From assembly GCA_051294375.1 (NCBI GenBank), contig CM119269.1:22156815-22220814 (forward strand): a stretch of 64,000 nt of DNA. Reading direction: 5' to 3'. This DNA is from Paraspadella gotoi (Eukaryota; Chaetognatha). Of this stretch, positions 21,916 to 37,796 are shown in pieces. Position numbers and translations under genes: made by a program. The notes under the pieces were generated by a model. The model searched no databases, was not told where the DNA came from, and saw only the letters and a program-made list of their open reading frames with translations. The stretch's first letter is position 1, and every line of letters starts with the position of its first letter.

Positions 21916-23214
21916 AAAATGGATTAAGTACTTTTGCTATTAGGTTAAGTAGTTTTAGGGTTAGAGGTAGTATTAAGGGGTGGTTCAGAGTTCAGTTTAA
22001 AATTAGGGGTTGGTAAGGGTTAAAAGGGTTAGGGTATTTTAGTAAGAATTTTTAAAATTTTTGTATTACTATTTAAAAAAAGTAAATCTAAATCGACAAA
22101 AGTAAAAAATTTGTATTAAGTTACAGATTACCAATTAGGTTAGGAATTGAATTAGGTATTATAGTTTATTGGTTAATTAGGTTAATTATTAATATTAAAA
22201 TTAAGATTCATTGATTAAAAATTTAATTTTTTTAAATATTAATTAATGAATGTAATAAAAAAACTAGAATAGAGATTACACATGGGAGTACAGGTACAGT
22301 ATTTTATTCTATTTATGACAATATTTCGATCCATTGGACAGATCATTCTTCAGCGGCAATGAGTAGTTAATAGACAGAGCAAATAAAGAAGAGAGAGAGG
22401 AGAGAGAGACCAAAATCATGGGATTAATCCCTCCACCCCCCGCCCCTCCTTCGTTTGTTAAAGTCTCCAGGACAAAGATCCAAGATCGTCATTAAGTCTA
22501 TTAAATCCATCCCTGATTTACGTGGTCTATGTAACTCTCTGCTCTCTATCATTTTTTAGCTTTGTTCATATTAACTTTATTGGCCCTGACAGATGATTAC
22601 TGCTCCACATGGATCAAGAATTAAGTTGAGATATTACTGCACTATACCCATGTTGAATACTAAATTATATTAAGCATACACGTGAAATACTACTAAAACA
22701 ACAATTGAAATCTTGAATGCGAGAATAAGTGTTGTATCGGCGATAGCCTAGGCTAAACAAGTTTAACTTTGTTATAGACTCTGATGTACTATGCAAATAT
22801 TAAAACACTTTAATTAGACTCTTTCAAAAACTCTATGAAGCAAAAATGCTATGTGATATAATAAGCTAGTTTCAAAGGGAACATGACTGAATGCGCTAAG
22901 CAAGTTAACTTTCCAATATTTATGAAAAACATCTTAATATTAACTAAACTCTGATCTAAATTAAAAACTTAGTGAGAGTCACAAATATTCAAGGGAGAAA
23001 TCTTAATTAACATATTGCCCAGCGTACTTAGACTAACAGATTCATATAATGTCATGAACCGATTCAAAGATAATAATAAATACAAACTAATATCTAACTA
23101 ATGAATGAGATACGCAAGCAAATTACCGCACATATGTCAGTAGTTTGTAATCTAGCAATGTTAAATTTATTGATTGCTGCTAAATAAGACAAGTCTACAA
23201 GAAATATAATTTTT

Positions 23215-26124
23215 TTGAAAAGCAGAGAGCAATTCATGGTACGCCTGCACTATGTTTTTTTATGCTATATTCCTTTTCATTTATCTATTTCATGCTAGAG
23301 AAGGAGAATGAATGATCCAAAATAGCAAAAATAAATCCTTCATGTCAACCAAGCCAATAGATTATAGAGAAGGTCTGACGATCCAAGTCATAAAGTATAA
23401 AATTCCTTTCATGGCGTACCCTTAAATTATTAGATCATCTTTCACCGAATAAAATGAAACCCTTCTACGTAAATGAAAATCATCTTATACAGTTGTGCGT
23501 TGACATTCGTGGAAGATGTGATTTATTTGAGCTTGCAATTTTATCTTCTTCAAATTCTTCCGATTTTGAATGAAATAAATGAGGTTTTTTTGACTAGAAC
23601 TTACTGGCGATGATTTCTTTCAAAATCATATCCTCTTGATTGTCATGGTACGTTTTCCTCATCCTCAAATGAAATTCAAAGTTCTTTTGAATCGTTACGG
23701 ATTTTATTAGTATAAACTCATCAATGGTGTTGACTGACTTTTATCTTTTATCTAATACCGCTTGGGAATATATGTTTTTACAATTAAACGGATTTCTCAA
23801 CGCTGAGGATTGTTGCACTGGACTCGGGACTGTTTTTAATTGATTCAGATGATCTCATTAGAGCAAATAAATTTTTCTTCCATTTGTTTTTAGTTTTGTC
23901 ACGGGCAAGTGGTCGGGCTTCATTTGGTGATGGTCTACAGCAAGGATTCTTCACCTTCTTCATAGGCATCCGTATCTTCACCAGAATCAGATTCATGTTC
24001 TTGTTTGTTTTTTTTTTTCTTTTATTTCTCTTTGCCTTTTTCTTTTACAAGGATTTAATATCTCATCGAAGGGTTTGCGTTTTTCAATAAGTTTAGTTGT
24101 AATTTGCTCAATCGTTGAAGACTGACTTTAATGGTTTTCAACTCGACAGACTTAGAGCTTTGAAGCCATTCTTCTTTCCCTTTCCCCTTTCCTTTTCCTT
24201 TTCCCTTGCCTTTTTCCCTTCCCCTGAGGATCTTTCTTGCCAAAATCTTCCAACGCATGTTCCCAAGACGTGAATAATCCAAAATGCTCGCGCGTAGTAT
24301 TGGTTGAAAATTGGGATTCAATTTTGATCAGGGTCAGTCATTGGTTCATCTTCAGTTTTCAACTGAAATGTGGATTGTGCATGCCTGAGGAGAATCACTT
24401 AATTTTTCTTGGGGCTTTTCTTCCCAAATTGCTCTGACCCAGACTGAAGACCGAAATAATTTGAGGACCCTTTTCTTCCAGTTTAGGCTGATTACTCGCT
24501 CGGAGCAAATCCGCCTCAGAGAATGCGTTCGCATAAGGATTGCAAGGGCCATTCTTATCAAATATTTTCCCATATGTGTGATCGTTGACTATATCCAAGT
24601 ATGAAGCAGGACTTGATTCGGAAGACTGGGTTGCTGTTGCTGTTGTAACAGAGACGCGTCTAGCCAGAGGTGGGCATCTAATAGTAGAAGTGCTGTGGTG
24701 GTGGGAATCAGGAGAATCTTATTTTCAAGAAAAGAGTTATTCAACTTTAGTTTTTTGGGGTTTGAAGGCCCGAATTATCAATGCCTAAGTATTTGAGCGG
24801 AGGGGGAGGGGGCAGATTATTTGAAACAACGGGTTGGTGGTTGATCCTCTGGAGAACTGGAACACAAAAACAAATTAAAAAAAAATTATAATCATTTTTA
24901 GAGTTTTAACACTTTTTACATTGATCATTACATTTTATAAAAAAATTTTACAAATTGAATTATCTTTGAACTATTGAACTAAAAATTAACTTTTTATTAG
25001 AATATATAATAGTTTTATGACTTAGGTCTTTATTAATATTTTAAAATCTGCCTCTATACTGATAAATATAATTTTTTTTAAAAAATAATTTTATTACCTT
25101 GAATCGCTATGAGGCAAGTCGGCCGAAGGCCCTGGGGGAGTCGGGTGGCGGTGTGTGAATGACCGCGCTACAAAAGAAATTAAAAAAAAGAAAAAAATAT
25201 ATATAGAATAATGATTATTATTTCGTAAAACTGAAAAAACGACAGAACTTCTGTCAGAAGCAGGACATGTACATAAAATGGTAAAATTTTACTTTCGCTG
25301 ACCGGAGCTTTAGCGTCTTTATAAAACCACTTAAAATACTTATCTGAAAAAAAATTGTAAAATTATTACCTAATTAGTAATTACCATAATCACCCCTAAC
25401 CCTAAACGACCCCTAAGCTACCCTTAACCACCCTTAACCGTAAAGTCTCATAACCTCGATCCGCGAAAGTAAAATTATGCCACAAACATTAGGAACAGAG
25501 TTTGATAATTGGCAACAAAAATTTTTTCAGAATAAAACGTACATGTTTCGGCTCTATGTCATTGTACATAGTACAAGCCTTCAAATAAATTGTTGTTGCC
25601 AATTATCAAACTATGAATATTAATGATGCTTATCAATTAAAAAAAATTGTTTCAATGTAGCGTACATGTTCTGGTAAAATGTTTGTGGCATTATGTGATA
25701 ATCCTTTCTTTTTTGTTGTGATGTCAGATTAGGAACAGAGTTTGATAATTAAATTTATTCAGAATGAAACACATGTTTCGGCTCTATGTACATTGTACAT
25801 TGTACAAGCCTTTCATTAATAAATTGTTGTTGCAATAATCAAACTCTGTTCCTAATCTACATCACAACAAAAAGAAAGGATTATCACATAATGCCACAAA
25901 CATTTTACCAGAACATGTACGCTACATTGAAACAATTTTTTTTAATTGATAAGCATCATTAATATTTCATAGACAATAATAATTCAAATTTAAAATATTA
26001 ATACAAAATTAATACCTGGTCGTTTCCGGGCCGGTAAGACAGGCCTGGGCACATTCAAGATCACATAACTTTTGCCAGAATTGCGATCGAAAATTTTCTT
26101 TGTTGTCACGCTCAAAGGGTCCAT
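23215..26124 (-). CDS. Unidentified disordered coiled-coil protein, copy A2 (frame-broken)
   Basis: This is the counterpart of 14228-16955. It holds the exon missing from A1 (about 24855-24440), with LPPPPPLKYLG, SSPASYLDIVNDHTYGKIFD and NPYANAFSEADLLRASNQPK, then the (KG)n tract near 24170-24230. Exon 1 starts at 26124 (MDPLSVTTKKIFDR) but one missing C changes the phase at its end. The 3' end (23215-23640) is badly corrupted. No known domain is recognised. The two copies together suggest one protein of roughly 450-500 residues. Confidence 0.45.
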
Positions 26125-27799
26125 CGTGAGTTGGAAATTTACAATAACACAGATAAGTAACGCGGGCGTCGAAACTGAGATACTGCGGGCCAGGAAACAG
26201 TTAACAAAGAAACGATCCTCCTGGCTGAACGAGACGGGTTTGGTTTTCTCTCTTTTCCGCCAGGGGGAAAAAGGAGAAAGAAAAAAAGAGACGAGAGAGA
26301 CGCTTTTCTTCTCGAACAAATGAACAGCGCACCAGTGAGTTTTCTTTTTATTCGCGTCGCGTGACTGACTGATTCAAAATTTTTGTTTTCTTCCTGTTTT
26401 CAGTTTTTTTATGGGAAACCTTGTTTTGTTTTGCCATTAAGTCTTCACTGCAGATTACCGCAGTAACAGATGTCTTCTTTTTTTTCTGATTGCTGTTTTC
26501 AAAATTTAAAAAAAAATTAAAAAAGGTGATTCATCACACTTGAGCTTCTGGGAGAAAAGATATTGTAATTGTGCCGAAATCAATCGTTACTTATTTTTTA
26601 TTGTAAAACGGAAAGTCGTTAAAACATGTCAGGTTGAGGAGAGAGAGAGAGAGAGAGAAGAGAGAAGCCCTCCGCTTCATCAACAAATCAAAGTACCATA
26701 CCCTTCTCTTACGAAATCTTGTTCATGTAAAAGTTAAATTTAAAACATTTAATATCCTCAATTGCGAACTGCCGCCATCTGACTCTTCTATAATCTTAAA
26801 ATATTTTAAATGATAAAAATTTAACATTTTATCCCTATCAATTACATCGGTCAAATAATGTTTATTCGTTAACGGGAGCTTTTTAGGTTGTTCTGTAACA
26901 TCCTCTCTAATAGGATTGAACTCTAGACGTCCTTGTCTCGAACCTATATAATAAAACGCCAGATCACAAATGTTAATCTATTTAATCTTCGCCCGCTTCA
27001 TATTTTTTTATTGCTAATTAGTAATTTATGCATTTATGCATGGATTATTTTAATGTTTTATAAAATGAACCGAAACAAAACGTTTATCTTACAAACCATT
27101 CATACGCAACTAAACTCTCAAAGCCGTTGGCGATCCCATCCAACTCGACACAATTATCAAAGCCTCTTATGTCCGCAGCGGATGACCAAACGTGTCGCCG
27201 AGTTGTTATTATGATTTCCTAACTGAAGGTTGTTGTCTTTGTGTTTTTACCTTTTTTTAATTAAAGGAAGAAAAATCAAAATCTTTATGGTGGACCACCA
27301 ACCGTTTGTCAGCGGCCATTGGTGCGGAGGCAAGTCATTCGCTTCACCAACCCAAAGGTCCGCGTTCTAGCCCGGTGGTCGTCTAGCAGTTAAGAGGGAC
27401 GGGGCGCTTAACCCCCGGTAACCGCGGTGTTACAGCCTGATCCGAGCTCAGGACTGCTTACATTGAACGTTCTGTCACTAACACACAACAATAATTACTT
27501 GTCTCTTCGTCTTATTATTTGTTTGCTACCAACGACGGTGTTTTTTAAACATGAAAAATATTTAAATACGGACATGTTTCAGTTTCGGCTCTTATTGCGA
27601 GGTTTAATCATCGCGAAATAAAAACTCATCGCTGAAGACTCGAATACGCAGGTCGTACTCTTAAAGACCTCTTTGAAAGGTAGATATAGAATTGACAGTC
27701 GTCTGTTAATAAGGTAAGTTATTACTTACTAACTAATTCAACAAGGGACGCGAATTTTATACTCGGTGACAATTATAAAGAGAGTTTAACGAACTTCAA

Positions 27800-27994
27800 A
27801 TGGCCGACGACGACAACAACAACAGCCCAAACAACGCTCACGACCCCTTCACTCCGAAGCATGGAGCGGAAGACCACATTGAGTCAATGTGGTCTTCCGC
27901 TGAATTCCGCACATTGACATTCCGACGGTGGGGTCCCCATGTTGACGGCGATTTTCCTTGGACGAAAACGGCGGGCCCCATACAACAGTCTTAA
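27800..27994 (+). CDS. 64-codon ORF of unknown function, copy A2
   Basis: Same protein as 18629-18823, base for base, including the internal palindrome at 27865-27901 and the downstream AATAAA. No function is assigned. Confidence 0.35.
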   Translation: MADDDNNNSPNNAHDPFTPKHGAEDHIESMWSSAEFRTLTFRRWGPHVDGDFPWTKTAGPIQQS

Positions 27995-28199
27995 AAGTTA
28001 AAATTATTCCAATTTGTTATATATGGCTGAATGATGTACATTGAATTTAATAGTTTAATTTCATAATGTTAAATAAATTTGACCCTCTATTCTGCTTTGG
28101 CTGGACTAGCAGTCGTATAATAATATTATTGATAGAAACATTAGAAACATTAAAAATATAATGATTTTTTTTAAAATCTGAATTTAAAATTTATATCTT

Positions 28200-28875
28200 T
28201 ATATTTTTTATAATTTATAATTTATCTTTCTTTAGGGCCCGGGTTTCCTCCATGGATAGTAGAGTGGAGCACTCAAGAACAAAAAATTTATTTCGAATGA
28301 TCGAACAATGATATTTAGATGTGATATAGTATGATTAATTAGTACAAAAAATATTTTGTTCATATTATCTCGGGAACAGAATAGTAAAATATAATATATT
28401 TTAGTAATATCCTTATAAAATAGTAAATTTTAAAAAATAATTTTATAAAAACTTTATTAAAGATTCAGATTATTAATAAAAAGTTGACATCAAAAATATA
28501 AAACATGTTATTCAAAATTCTGTCATCTTTCAATGTTTAAAATAAGAAAAAAGGTGAAAAATTCCTGACTTTTTTATTCTCTGTAGTAGAAACTTAATAT
28601 GCTAAAACTTTTAGTCAATTTTTTGTGATCTAAACATAAAATATCATATAACATTTATAAAAGTTTCTTAGTTTTACAGCGAATCCAAATCAGTTCTTAA
28701 AAAAAATATATATTTTGAAATTTGACGATTTTATAAGGATATTTACTACATAAATAAGTTGAATTTGCTATACTGTTATGCGCAAAAAAATTTTTAAAAA
28801 GATTTAAAATTTCATTAATTATATAAGTTCCCATAGTGCATCAAAAAAATAATTGTTCAATCACTCAATCTTTTC
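28200..28875. other. Gene-free stretch at the A/B junction
   Basis: A+T-rich. The first ~470 bp represent the sequence lost in the A1 gap. Nothing coding is seen. Confidence 0.5.
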
Positions 28876-29473
28876 ATCACTCCACCCTAATGGGATAGCG
28901 GGCCTCTCGTCTTTGTGGAGGTTATCTTCTCCCCTGGTTCTGAAAGAAAGAGCAAATGAGCTTCGCCGTTAGTTCTCACCAAAAAATGCAAAGCCACATA
29001 ATGANNNNNNNNNNNNNNNNNNNNNNNNNTTATAGGCGCCTGTGAACTTCACAGGCTGAAGGATATAGTAGCCTGAACGCTGTGACAAAAGACGTTATTC
29101 CGATCGGAGATGTAGCACATCTCTTAAGCCCAAATTGCCAGATAGTTTTTCAATTTTTGGGTAACTATAGAGGCAATTAGTATTATTTATTGTAATAGTT
29201 TGTATTACTATCATTATACACGGTGTGCAACCGGCAACAGTGTTGTGAAAAAGATCGCCGACATAAGTCCATTTTGTCGTCACGCTAAATAAACTATTCT
29301 CTAATTTCTTATCAATGATTTAATATTTTTATTATTACTTAAGCCTCAATAGATAACCATAGACTAAATAATTTAAGAAATAAATAAGAACCCTTGGCCA
29401 TAAAATCCTGTATAATATTTTAAAACGTATATTCTATTCGCGCTAAAATGTTTTATAAAGACCGCACAAAGGT

Positions 29474-29988
29474 TCAGCACAAAACTGTTTTCATCATTTT
29501 GTGAAGGCGGACGTCAATCTGCGAGAAAAGGATTGGTGGTAATTCACATATATTTGGTCACTCATTAATTTAATATTTCACCTGAAAATGAAGAAACAGT
29601 TTAAGCACTATCCCGTACATGAAGAGAATGAAGAACAACTGGAATTGTAGCGACAGCATATTCTCGTTTTCTGTATCAAATTTTTATTAACTAAGTTTTT
29701 TAAATATAAAATCTCCAGTAATTACTGTTAGTTATCGACGTCTACGAATGAACATATTGATACCTATTTCAGTCGCCGTCTTGCCAATATCTTCGCTCGC
29801 AAAATCATAGCTAAACATCAAAAGTGTAAAGTTCTTAGCTTAGCTTGACAATACAATTAACTATTTCATTTAATTACACTAACTAACCCGTTCCGCCCGT
29901 CGGATTCTCCGCCGATCTCCTCCCCGCCGACGAATTGTATTCCTCCGCCGACGCAAAGTAGAGCCAAAAGGACGTTGGCCGTCGCCAT
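29474..29988 (-). CDS. Predicted 80-aa single-pass membrane protein with signal peptide, B1
   Basis: Unrecognised family. Three exons (29988-29880, 29670-29582, 29518-29474) with GT-AG ends and matching phases. It begins MATANVLLALLCVGGGIQF, a likely signal peptide, followed by a short acidic segment EEIGGESDG. A hydrophobic stretch follows (LQFQLFFILFMYGIVLKLFL), then a basic tail IDVRLHKMMKTVLC and stop. Good start context (GGCGATGG) and high G+C in exon 1 against an A+T-rich background support coding. The topology suggests a small type I membrane protein. Exon 1 alternatively could use AACGG|GTTAGT, but the phase then fails for the membrane exon. Copy at 42250-42778 is indel-ridden. Confidence 0.5.
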
Positions 29989-30795
29989 CGCCGCCTCACA
30001 GACGCTATGTATTTATTTATTTAATTATATATTTATTTATTATTCATAATAACATGTTATAAATTGAAATAATAACGTAATAGCCAGAATGTAATTCGAA
30101 ATGTCCACGGATTTTTCGATAATTATAATTAACATAATTTCTAATTCATTTAATATACATTTTATTATATATATATTTAATATATATATATCTATTGATC
30201 ACGCGGTATTTTAGCCACAGCATATTTAGTCCTTAAAAAAGTACCTTTAGGCCAGCTCCTTTGTTTTTTCGTCCTGCGAAAAATTAAGTAGATAACTTTA
30301 TTTTAAAAACGTAAAAAAGAAATCTACAAGTTCATTCTTTTTTCGCTAATTTCGTTACCGCATTTTTGATGATATTCATTACATTAGTAATTTAGTTTAG
30401 GAGTTTTCTGACGTCTGAAAAAGGAAGACGGAGTGAGCAAGTTTAACTAAAATTTGCAACGAGAAATATACTTCGTCGTCAATAAGCTATCTGCAATGTT
30501 CATTTGTATCTTAAATTTTCCCTTCAATTCTGACAAAAGCGACATCAATAGAAAATGTTTTAACCAACTCATTTTAATTCCCAATTTCGCTTTCCTATAT
30601 GTAATTAAAAACAACAAACTAATTAACAAACCAATTATTTCAGGGACAATTGAATTTTTACTATTCTGCTATAATGTTCAAAATTAATGTGTTTTTCACC
30701 CTGGCGAAGAATTTGATTCATAAATTCGATGAATAATAGACGTAAAAAACATAAAGACAAACGAAAATTGAATTCAGCTGAGTCTCCACCCTTTC

Positions 30796-30975
30796 TATCG
30801 TTTGCCACTCCGGTTCGCCACTCCAGTTTGCCACTCCGGTTAGTCACTCCCGTTTGCTTCTCCCGTTATCTACTCCAATTTGCTCCTTATGTTTGCTCCA
30901 CCGGATTGCCCCTCCAGTTTGTCCCACCGGATTGCTCCTCCGGTTTGCCCCCACAAGTTTGCTCCACAAAGGTAC
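30796..30975. repeat. Degenerate ~14-bp minisatellite (GTTTGCCACTCCG-like)
   Basis: About a dozen variants of GTTTGCYMCTCCG/GTTTGCTCCACCG. The B2 counterpart is 43925-44110. Confidence 0.7.
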
Positions 30976-30984
30976 GCCTCTCCA

Positions 30985-33010
30985 TCACGCTGCCTTTATT
31001 CTCCGCACCATCAAATAATCCCTATTCTCTCCCAGCTCCATCAATCTCTTTTTCGATCCATCAAATAATCCCTCTTCTCTCCCAGCTCCATCAATCTCTT
31101 TTCGGCTCCATCAAATAATCCCTCTTCTATCCCAGCTCCATCAATCTCTTATCCGCTCCATCAAATAATCCCTCTTCTCTCCCAGCTCCATCAGTCTCTT
31201 CTCCACTACATCAAATAATCCCGCTTCATTCTCTCCCAGCTCCATCAATTTCTTCTTTGCTCCATNNNNNNNNNNNNNNNNNNNNNNNNNAGAGAGAGAT
31301 AGAAAGGAGAATATGATGAGAGCGAGAGAGAGGAGGGCGGATATGATTGCGAGAGAGCAGGATGGGCGGGGAGAGAGGAGGCGGGATTATTTGATGGAGT
31401 TGAAGAAGCAGACTGATCGCGAGCGGGAGAGAGGCAAGGCGGATTATGATGGGCGAAGAAGAGATGATGGGCGGGAGTAGAGGTAAGGCTGGCATTTTGA
31501 TGGATGCGAAGAGAGAACTGATGGAGGCGGGAGAGAGGAGTGGCCGGGATTATTATTGGAAGCGAAGAAAGAACGTTGGGAAGACGTGGGAGGAGAGGCG
31601 GGATGATTTGATGGAGCGAAGAAAGACGATGTGAGCGGTGAGAGAGGAGGCGGGATTATTTGATGGAGCGAAAGGAGATGAGTGGGCGGGGAGAGAGGGA
31701 GGCGGTATTGAATGGAGCAGGAAGAGATTGTGCGACCGGGGAGAAGAGGAGGGCGGGATTATTTGAATGGAAGCGAAGAAGAGACGATGGAGGCGAGGAG
31801 AGAGGAGGGCGGGATTATTTGATGAGTGAAGAAGAGATTGATGGAGCGGGGAGAGAGGGCGGGATTATTGATGGAGCGAAGAAGAGATTGTGGAGCGGGG
31901 AGAGGAGGGCGGGATATTGGAGAAAGACTGAGTAGGGAGACTTTTAAGTGAGCGAGAAGAGACTGATGGTAGCGGGGAGACGAGGAGGGCGGATTATTTG
32001 ATGGAGCCGAAGAAAGAGACTGATGGAGCGGGGAGAGGAGGGCGGATTTATTGATGGAGCCGAAGAAGAGACTGATGGAGCGGGAGAGACGGAGGCGGGA
32101 TTATTTGATGAGCAAAAGAGACTGATGGATGCCGGGGAGAGGGGGTCTATTAAGTGAGAAAGAAGAAGACGTTGACTGGGCAGGGGAAAGAGGAGTGGAG
32201 TTTATTTGATGGGAAGGGAGAGAGATTGTGGAGCTGGGAGAGAAGGAGGGCTGGGATTAGTTAAGTGAGCAAGTGAAGAGTATTGGAATAGAGTACGGAC
32301 AAGAGGACGGGCTGGGTTTATTGATGAGCAAAAGAGAGATTGGTGAGCAGGGAGTATGGAATACAGGAATTATTAAATGTGGAGCAAAGAAGATACTGAT
32401 GATACAGAGAAAGGGTTGTAAATGATGGAGCAAAGAGAGAAATTGATTGGAGCTGGAGAGAGATGATTTTGAAGACGGATCGTAGAAGATCTAGTGGAGT
32501 AAGGGACAATGAGGAGGTGGGATTCCTTGGTGGGCGAGAGAGATTGTGTGGAAGCTGGCACGAATAGAATACATGGATTATTAGTGGCGAAGAAGAGATG
32601 ATAGGAGAGCTCCATCAAATAATCCCGCCCTCCTCTCTCCCCGCTCCATCAGTCTCTTCTTCGCTCCATCAAATAATCCCGCCCTCCTCTCTGTCCTCGC
32701 TCCATCGAAATCTCCATATGCACTTGCGCTCCATCAAATAGGTACGACAGCCATCCTGTACTGGATCCACCCGCGTACCGAATCAGTCTCGGTGTCTTGC
32801 GCTGCCAATGCAAATAATGCCGGCGCCCGTCCTAGCTGCGTCCTCGCTTTCACCAGGTCACAGATCTCTTCTTCGCGTGACCCAAAATGAAATAATCCAG
32901 GCCTTCCCTCTCTGCACCGCCGCGGTCCTCAATTCTGTCTTTGGCGCTCCATGCAAATAATGCCAGCCTTCCTAGCTCTCCCGCCGCTCCAACCAATCTC
33001 TACTCCGCTC
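30985..33010. repeat. 54-bp minisatellite array with inverted middle section, B1
   Basis: The unit is CTCCATCAAATAATCCCGCC CTCCTCTCTCCCCG plus CTCCATCAGTCTCTTCTTCG. It runs in plus sense at 30985-31265, then a 25-N gap. The reverse complement at 31291-32605 is extremely error-rich, and plus sense returns at 32606-33010. B2 (44130-45840) is wholly in plus sense. Confidence 0.85.
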
Positions 33011-33014
33011 CACT

Positions 33015-33838
33015 TCAATATTCCTGCCCTCTAGCGATGGTTCGAATGACTTCGAAGATGGCGGAACCGCAGACGACGAAGATGAAGATTCCAATCATGA
33101 CGGGTCCGACGGGCGAGGATTCCTCTTCGGGGCGGACGAGCGACTTGGGATGGGATGGATGGAGGCAAGGATGTTGGTGGCGGAAAGTTAAGTATCGGCT
33201 CTTTGGCTCATTTATTATGAAAAAGGGTAATTTATAAAATATTAAATCTCTCTCTATTCCAAGAGCGACCCATTTTTTCCCCCCAAAATTCCGGAACTTA
33301 ATTTAAACTCAAATATTTAACCGTAATCTGTTAGATAACTTATAAGCCATTCTCTAACCCTAATCTCTAACTCTAATACCTAACCCGAAACCATAACTAT
33401 AGGCTAAGACTTAACTTTAACCTTAAACCTATTCCCTATTCCCTATTCCCTATTCCTGTTGCGTCCACACCCTACCCTTTAAAGACAAAAAAATCACCTT
33501 GGGAACTTTTCCGCGTACGTTCTTGTTGTGAGCGTTGCTGAGAAAACAACGGAGAAAAACTTACATTAGTGAATAAACTAGAGCATTATTATAATTTATA
33601 AAGACTAGCTTTGAGCTCTATGTAACTTTAGTTTTCCCACTGACCCGACTAGATAATATTTTAAATATAAAAAATGCTAGTGACTTATAAAATTTATTAA
33701 AAAACAAAAAACCAAAAGTATATCCCATATAATTAAGATTGAGATGATAGTTTTGTCTTATTGAAATAGAGGGAGCATCTATACGATAAAAAAAATGTAC
33801 CTTTTTGCCCTCATTTGTCGAGTCGCGACTTGCGCCAT
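33015..33838 (-). CDS. SERP1 (RAMP4): SERP1/RAMP4, stress-associated ER membrane protein, B1
   Basis: RAMP4 is a tail-anchored ER protein that binds the Sec61 translocon and ribosome and helps nascent membrane proteins under stress. Three exons: 33838-33801, 33537-33498, 33143-33015; phases 2, 0, stop; 68 aa, the usual size (human 66). The sequence runs [40 protein letters not shown], then the family anchor [20 protein letters not shown]. The FVVCGSAIF core is diagnostic. The first 30 residues are basic and cytosolic as expected. The C-terminus IARGQEY differs from the usual short end, and its DNA resembles the adjacent minisatellite. Copy B2 (45835-49667) has indels and a transposon in intron 1. 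Confidence 0.93.
33300..33475. repeat. Degenerate CCCTAA-like island in RAMP4 intron 2
   Basis: TAACCCTAATCTCTAACTCTAATACC and triple CCTATTCCCTATTCC. B2 counterpart 46130-46320, noisier. Confidence 0.65.
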
Positions 33839-34467
33839 CTTCTCTTACTTCCTTTTTCCTCTTGCCGAAAAGACTATGCCGCAAACACTGCCGTAAAGAC
33901 GATGCCCAAAACCCACTGTGCCGCAAAGAATCGTACGCGTCGCTCAGTCGCTCAGTCACTAACGATATCGCGAAAAATTTGAACTTCTGCCGCAAATTGA
34001 AGTTAAAACTGTCTGCCGCAAGAGGTTACTGGATTTGCTACAACCGCTACTCTGATTTTGCTGCAAATGAGATTTCGTCGACGGAGACAATAGATTTGCG
34101 GTAAAGACGAAAACTAAAACGATTTTTTTGTTTCATTTTTTTATCTTTAGTGTTCCAATGTTGGATCGGGATCTCATCTAACTTTTAATGAACTCAAGAA
34201 TAAAAGCAATTGTAACTAAATATTTTATTTTTATTAGTTTGCTTTTTAACGTATATATTACGATAGATATGTTTCAAAAACGAATATGGAATCAGATTGA
34301 ATAAAACCAAACAATTCCAATGAAAATGTTTGTATCAAAAATATGTAATAAAAAACAAACCACTTTAACTAACACAAGCTAATTCAGGGCAATAATTTAA
34401 TTTTTTCCTGAGAGAGAGAGACAGAGAGAGAGATATCGAGCGAGAGAGAGAAAGAGACTCCGTCTCT

Positions 34468-37166
<2,699 letters not shown>

Positions 37167-37765
37167 GGTTCGAATTGCCTTTTATTTGTTTTGTTAGTCT
37201 AAACTAAGCTATGCTAGTTAGTTTGTTCTTTTTGGCTTTTGTACGTATAATTATTTTTATTTTTATTTGTAATTTTTTTTTTCAGTTTCGTTCGCAACTC
37301 GAAATTGATTAGAAACTATGAGCCTCGATCCAATCTCTCTCTCTCTCTCTGCTCTCTCTTCTCTCTCTCATCTCCTCTCGTCTCTCTGCTCTCTCTCTTC
37401 TTTCTCACCGAATTGAATCCCCTCAGCGCGATAGTCAAGCGATCTTCACGTGAACTCGATCGTCAAAACTGTTTCTCTCACCTCCGGAGTTGTTGTTGTC
37501 GCTCGTCTTCGTAAAGAGCCAGTTTCTCTATTCGTGGAGAAAGAAATTTAAAGTTGAAATTTTAGTTAAAATGAAAATTAAGTCCGAGAAAAGGAGAGAG
37601 TTTATAGAAAGAAAAGAAAAAAAGGTTGTGAAAGAGAAGAAAAGAGAGAAAGTAAGTGAGAAAAGTAAAAAGAGAGTTTTGAAAGAGAGGGTCGTGGACT
37701 AAAGCTTAGGGAGAGAGAGTCGGGGGATCAGCATAGCCGGACCGAGGTTGATCGAGAGAGAGAAG

Positions 37766-37796
<31 letters not shown>

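Larger units (their letters stand above)
19704..28750. repeat. Tandem block copy A2 (~9 kb)
   Basis: Same order of elements as A1. The stretch 21.1-23.5 kb is strongly degraded, with frequent insertions and a nearly doubled length against A1 13.9-14.2 kb. In contrast 24.96-28.2 kb is almost identical to A1. This mosaic points to partly unpolished sequence. Confidence 0.9.

Noticed and set aside
30454-30687. 77-codon plus ORF
   Set aside because: A+T-driven open frame, not open in the B2 copy, no domain.
33618-33995. 125-codon minus ORF overlapping RAMP4 exon 1
   Set aside because: It runs through the RAMP4 5' region and intron 1 in another frame; no family match.
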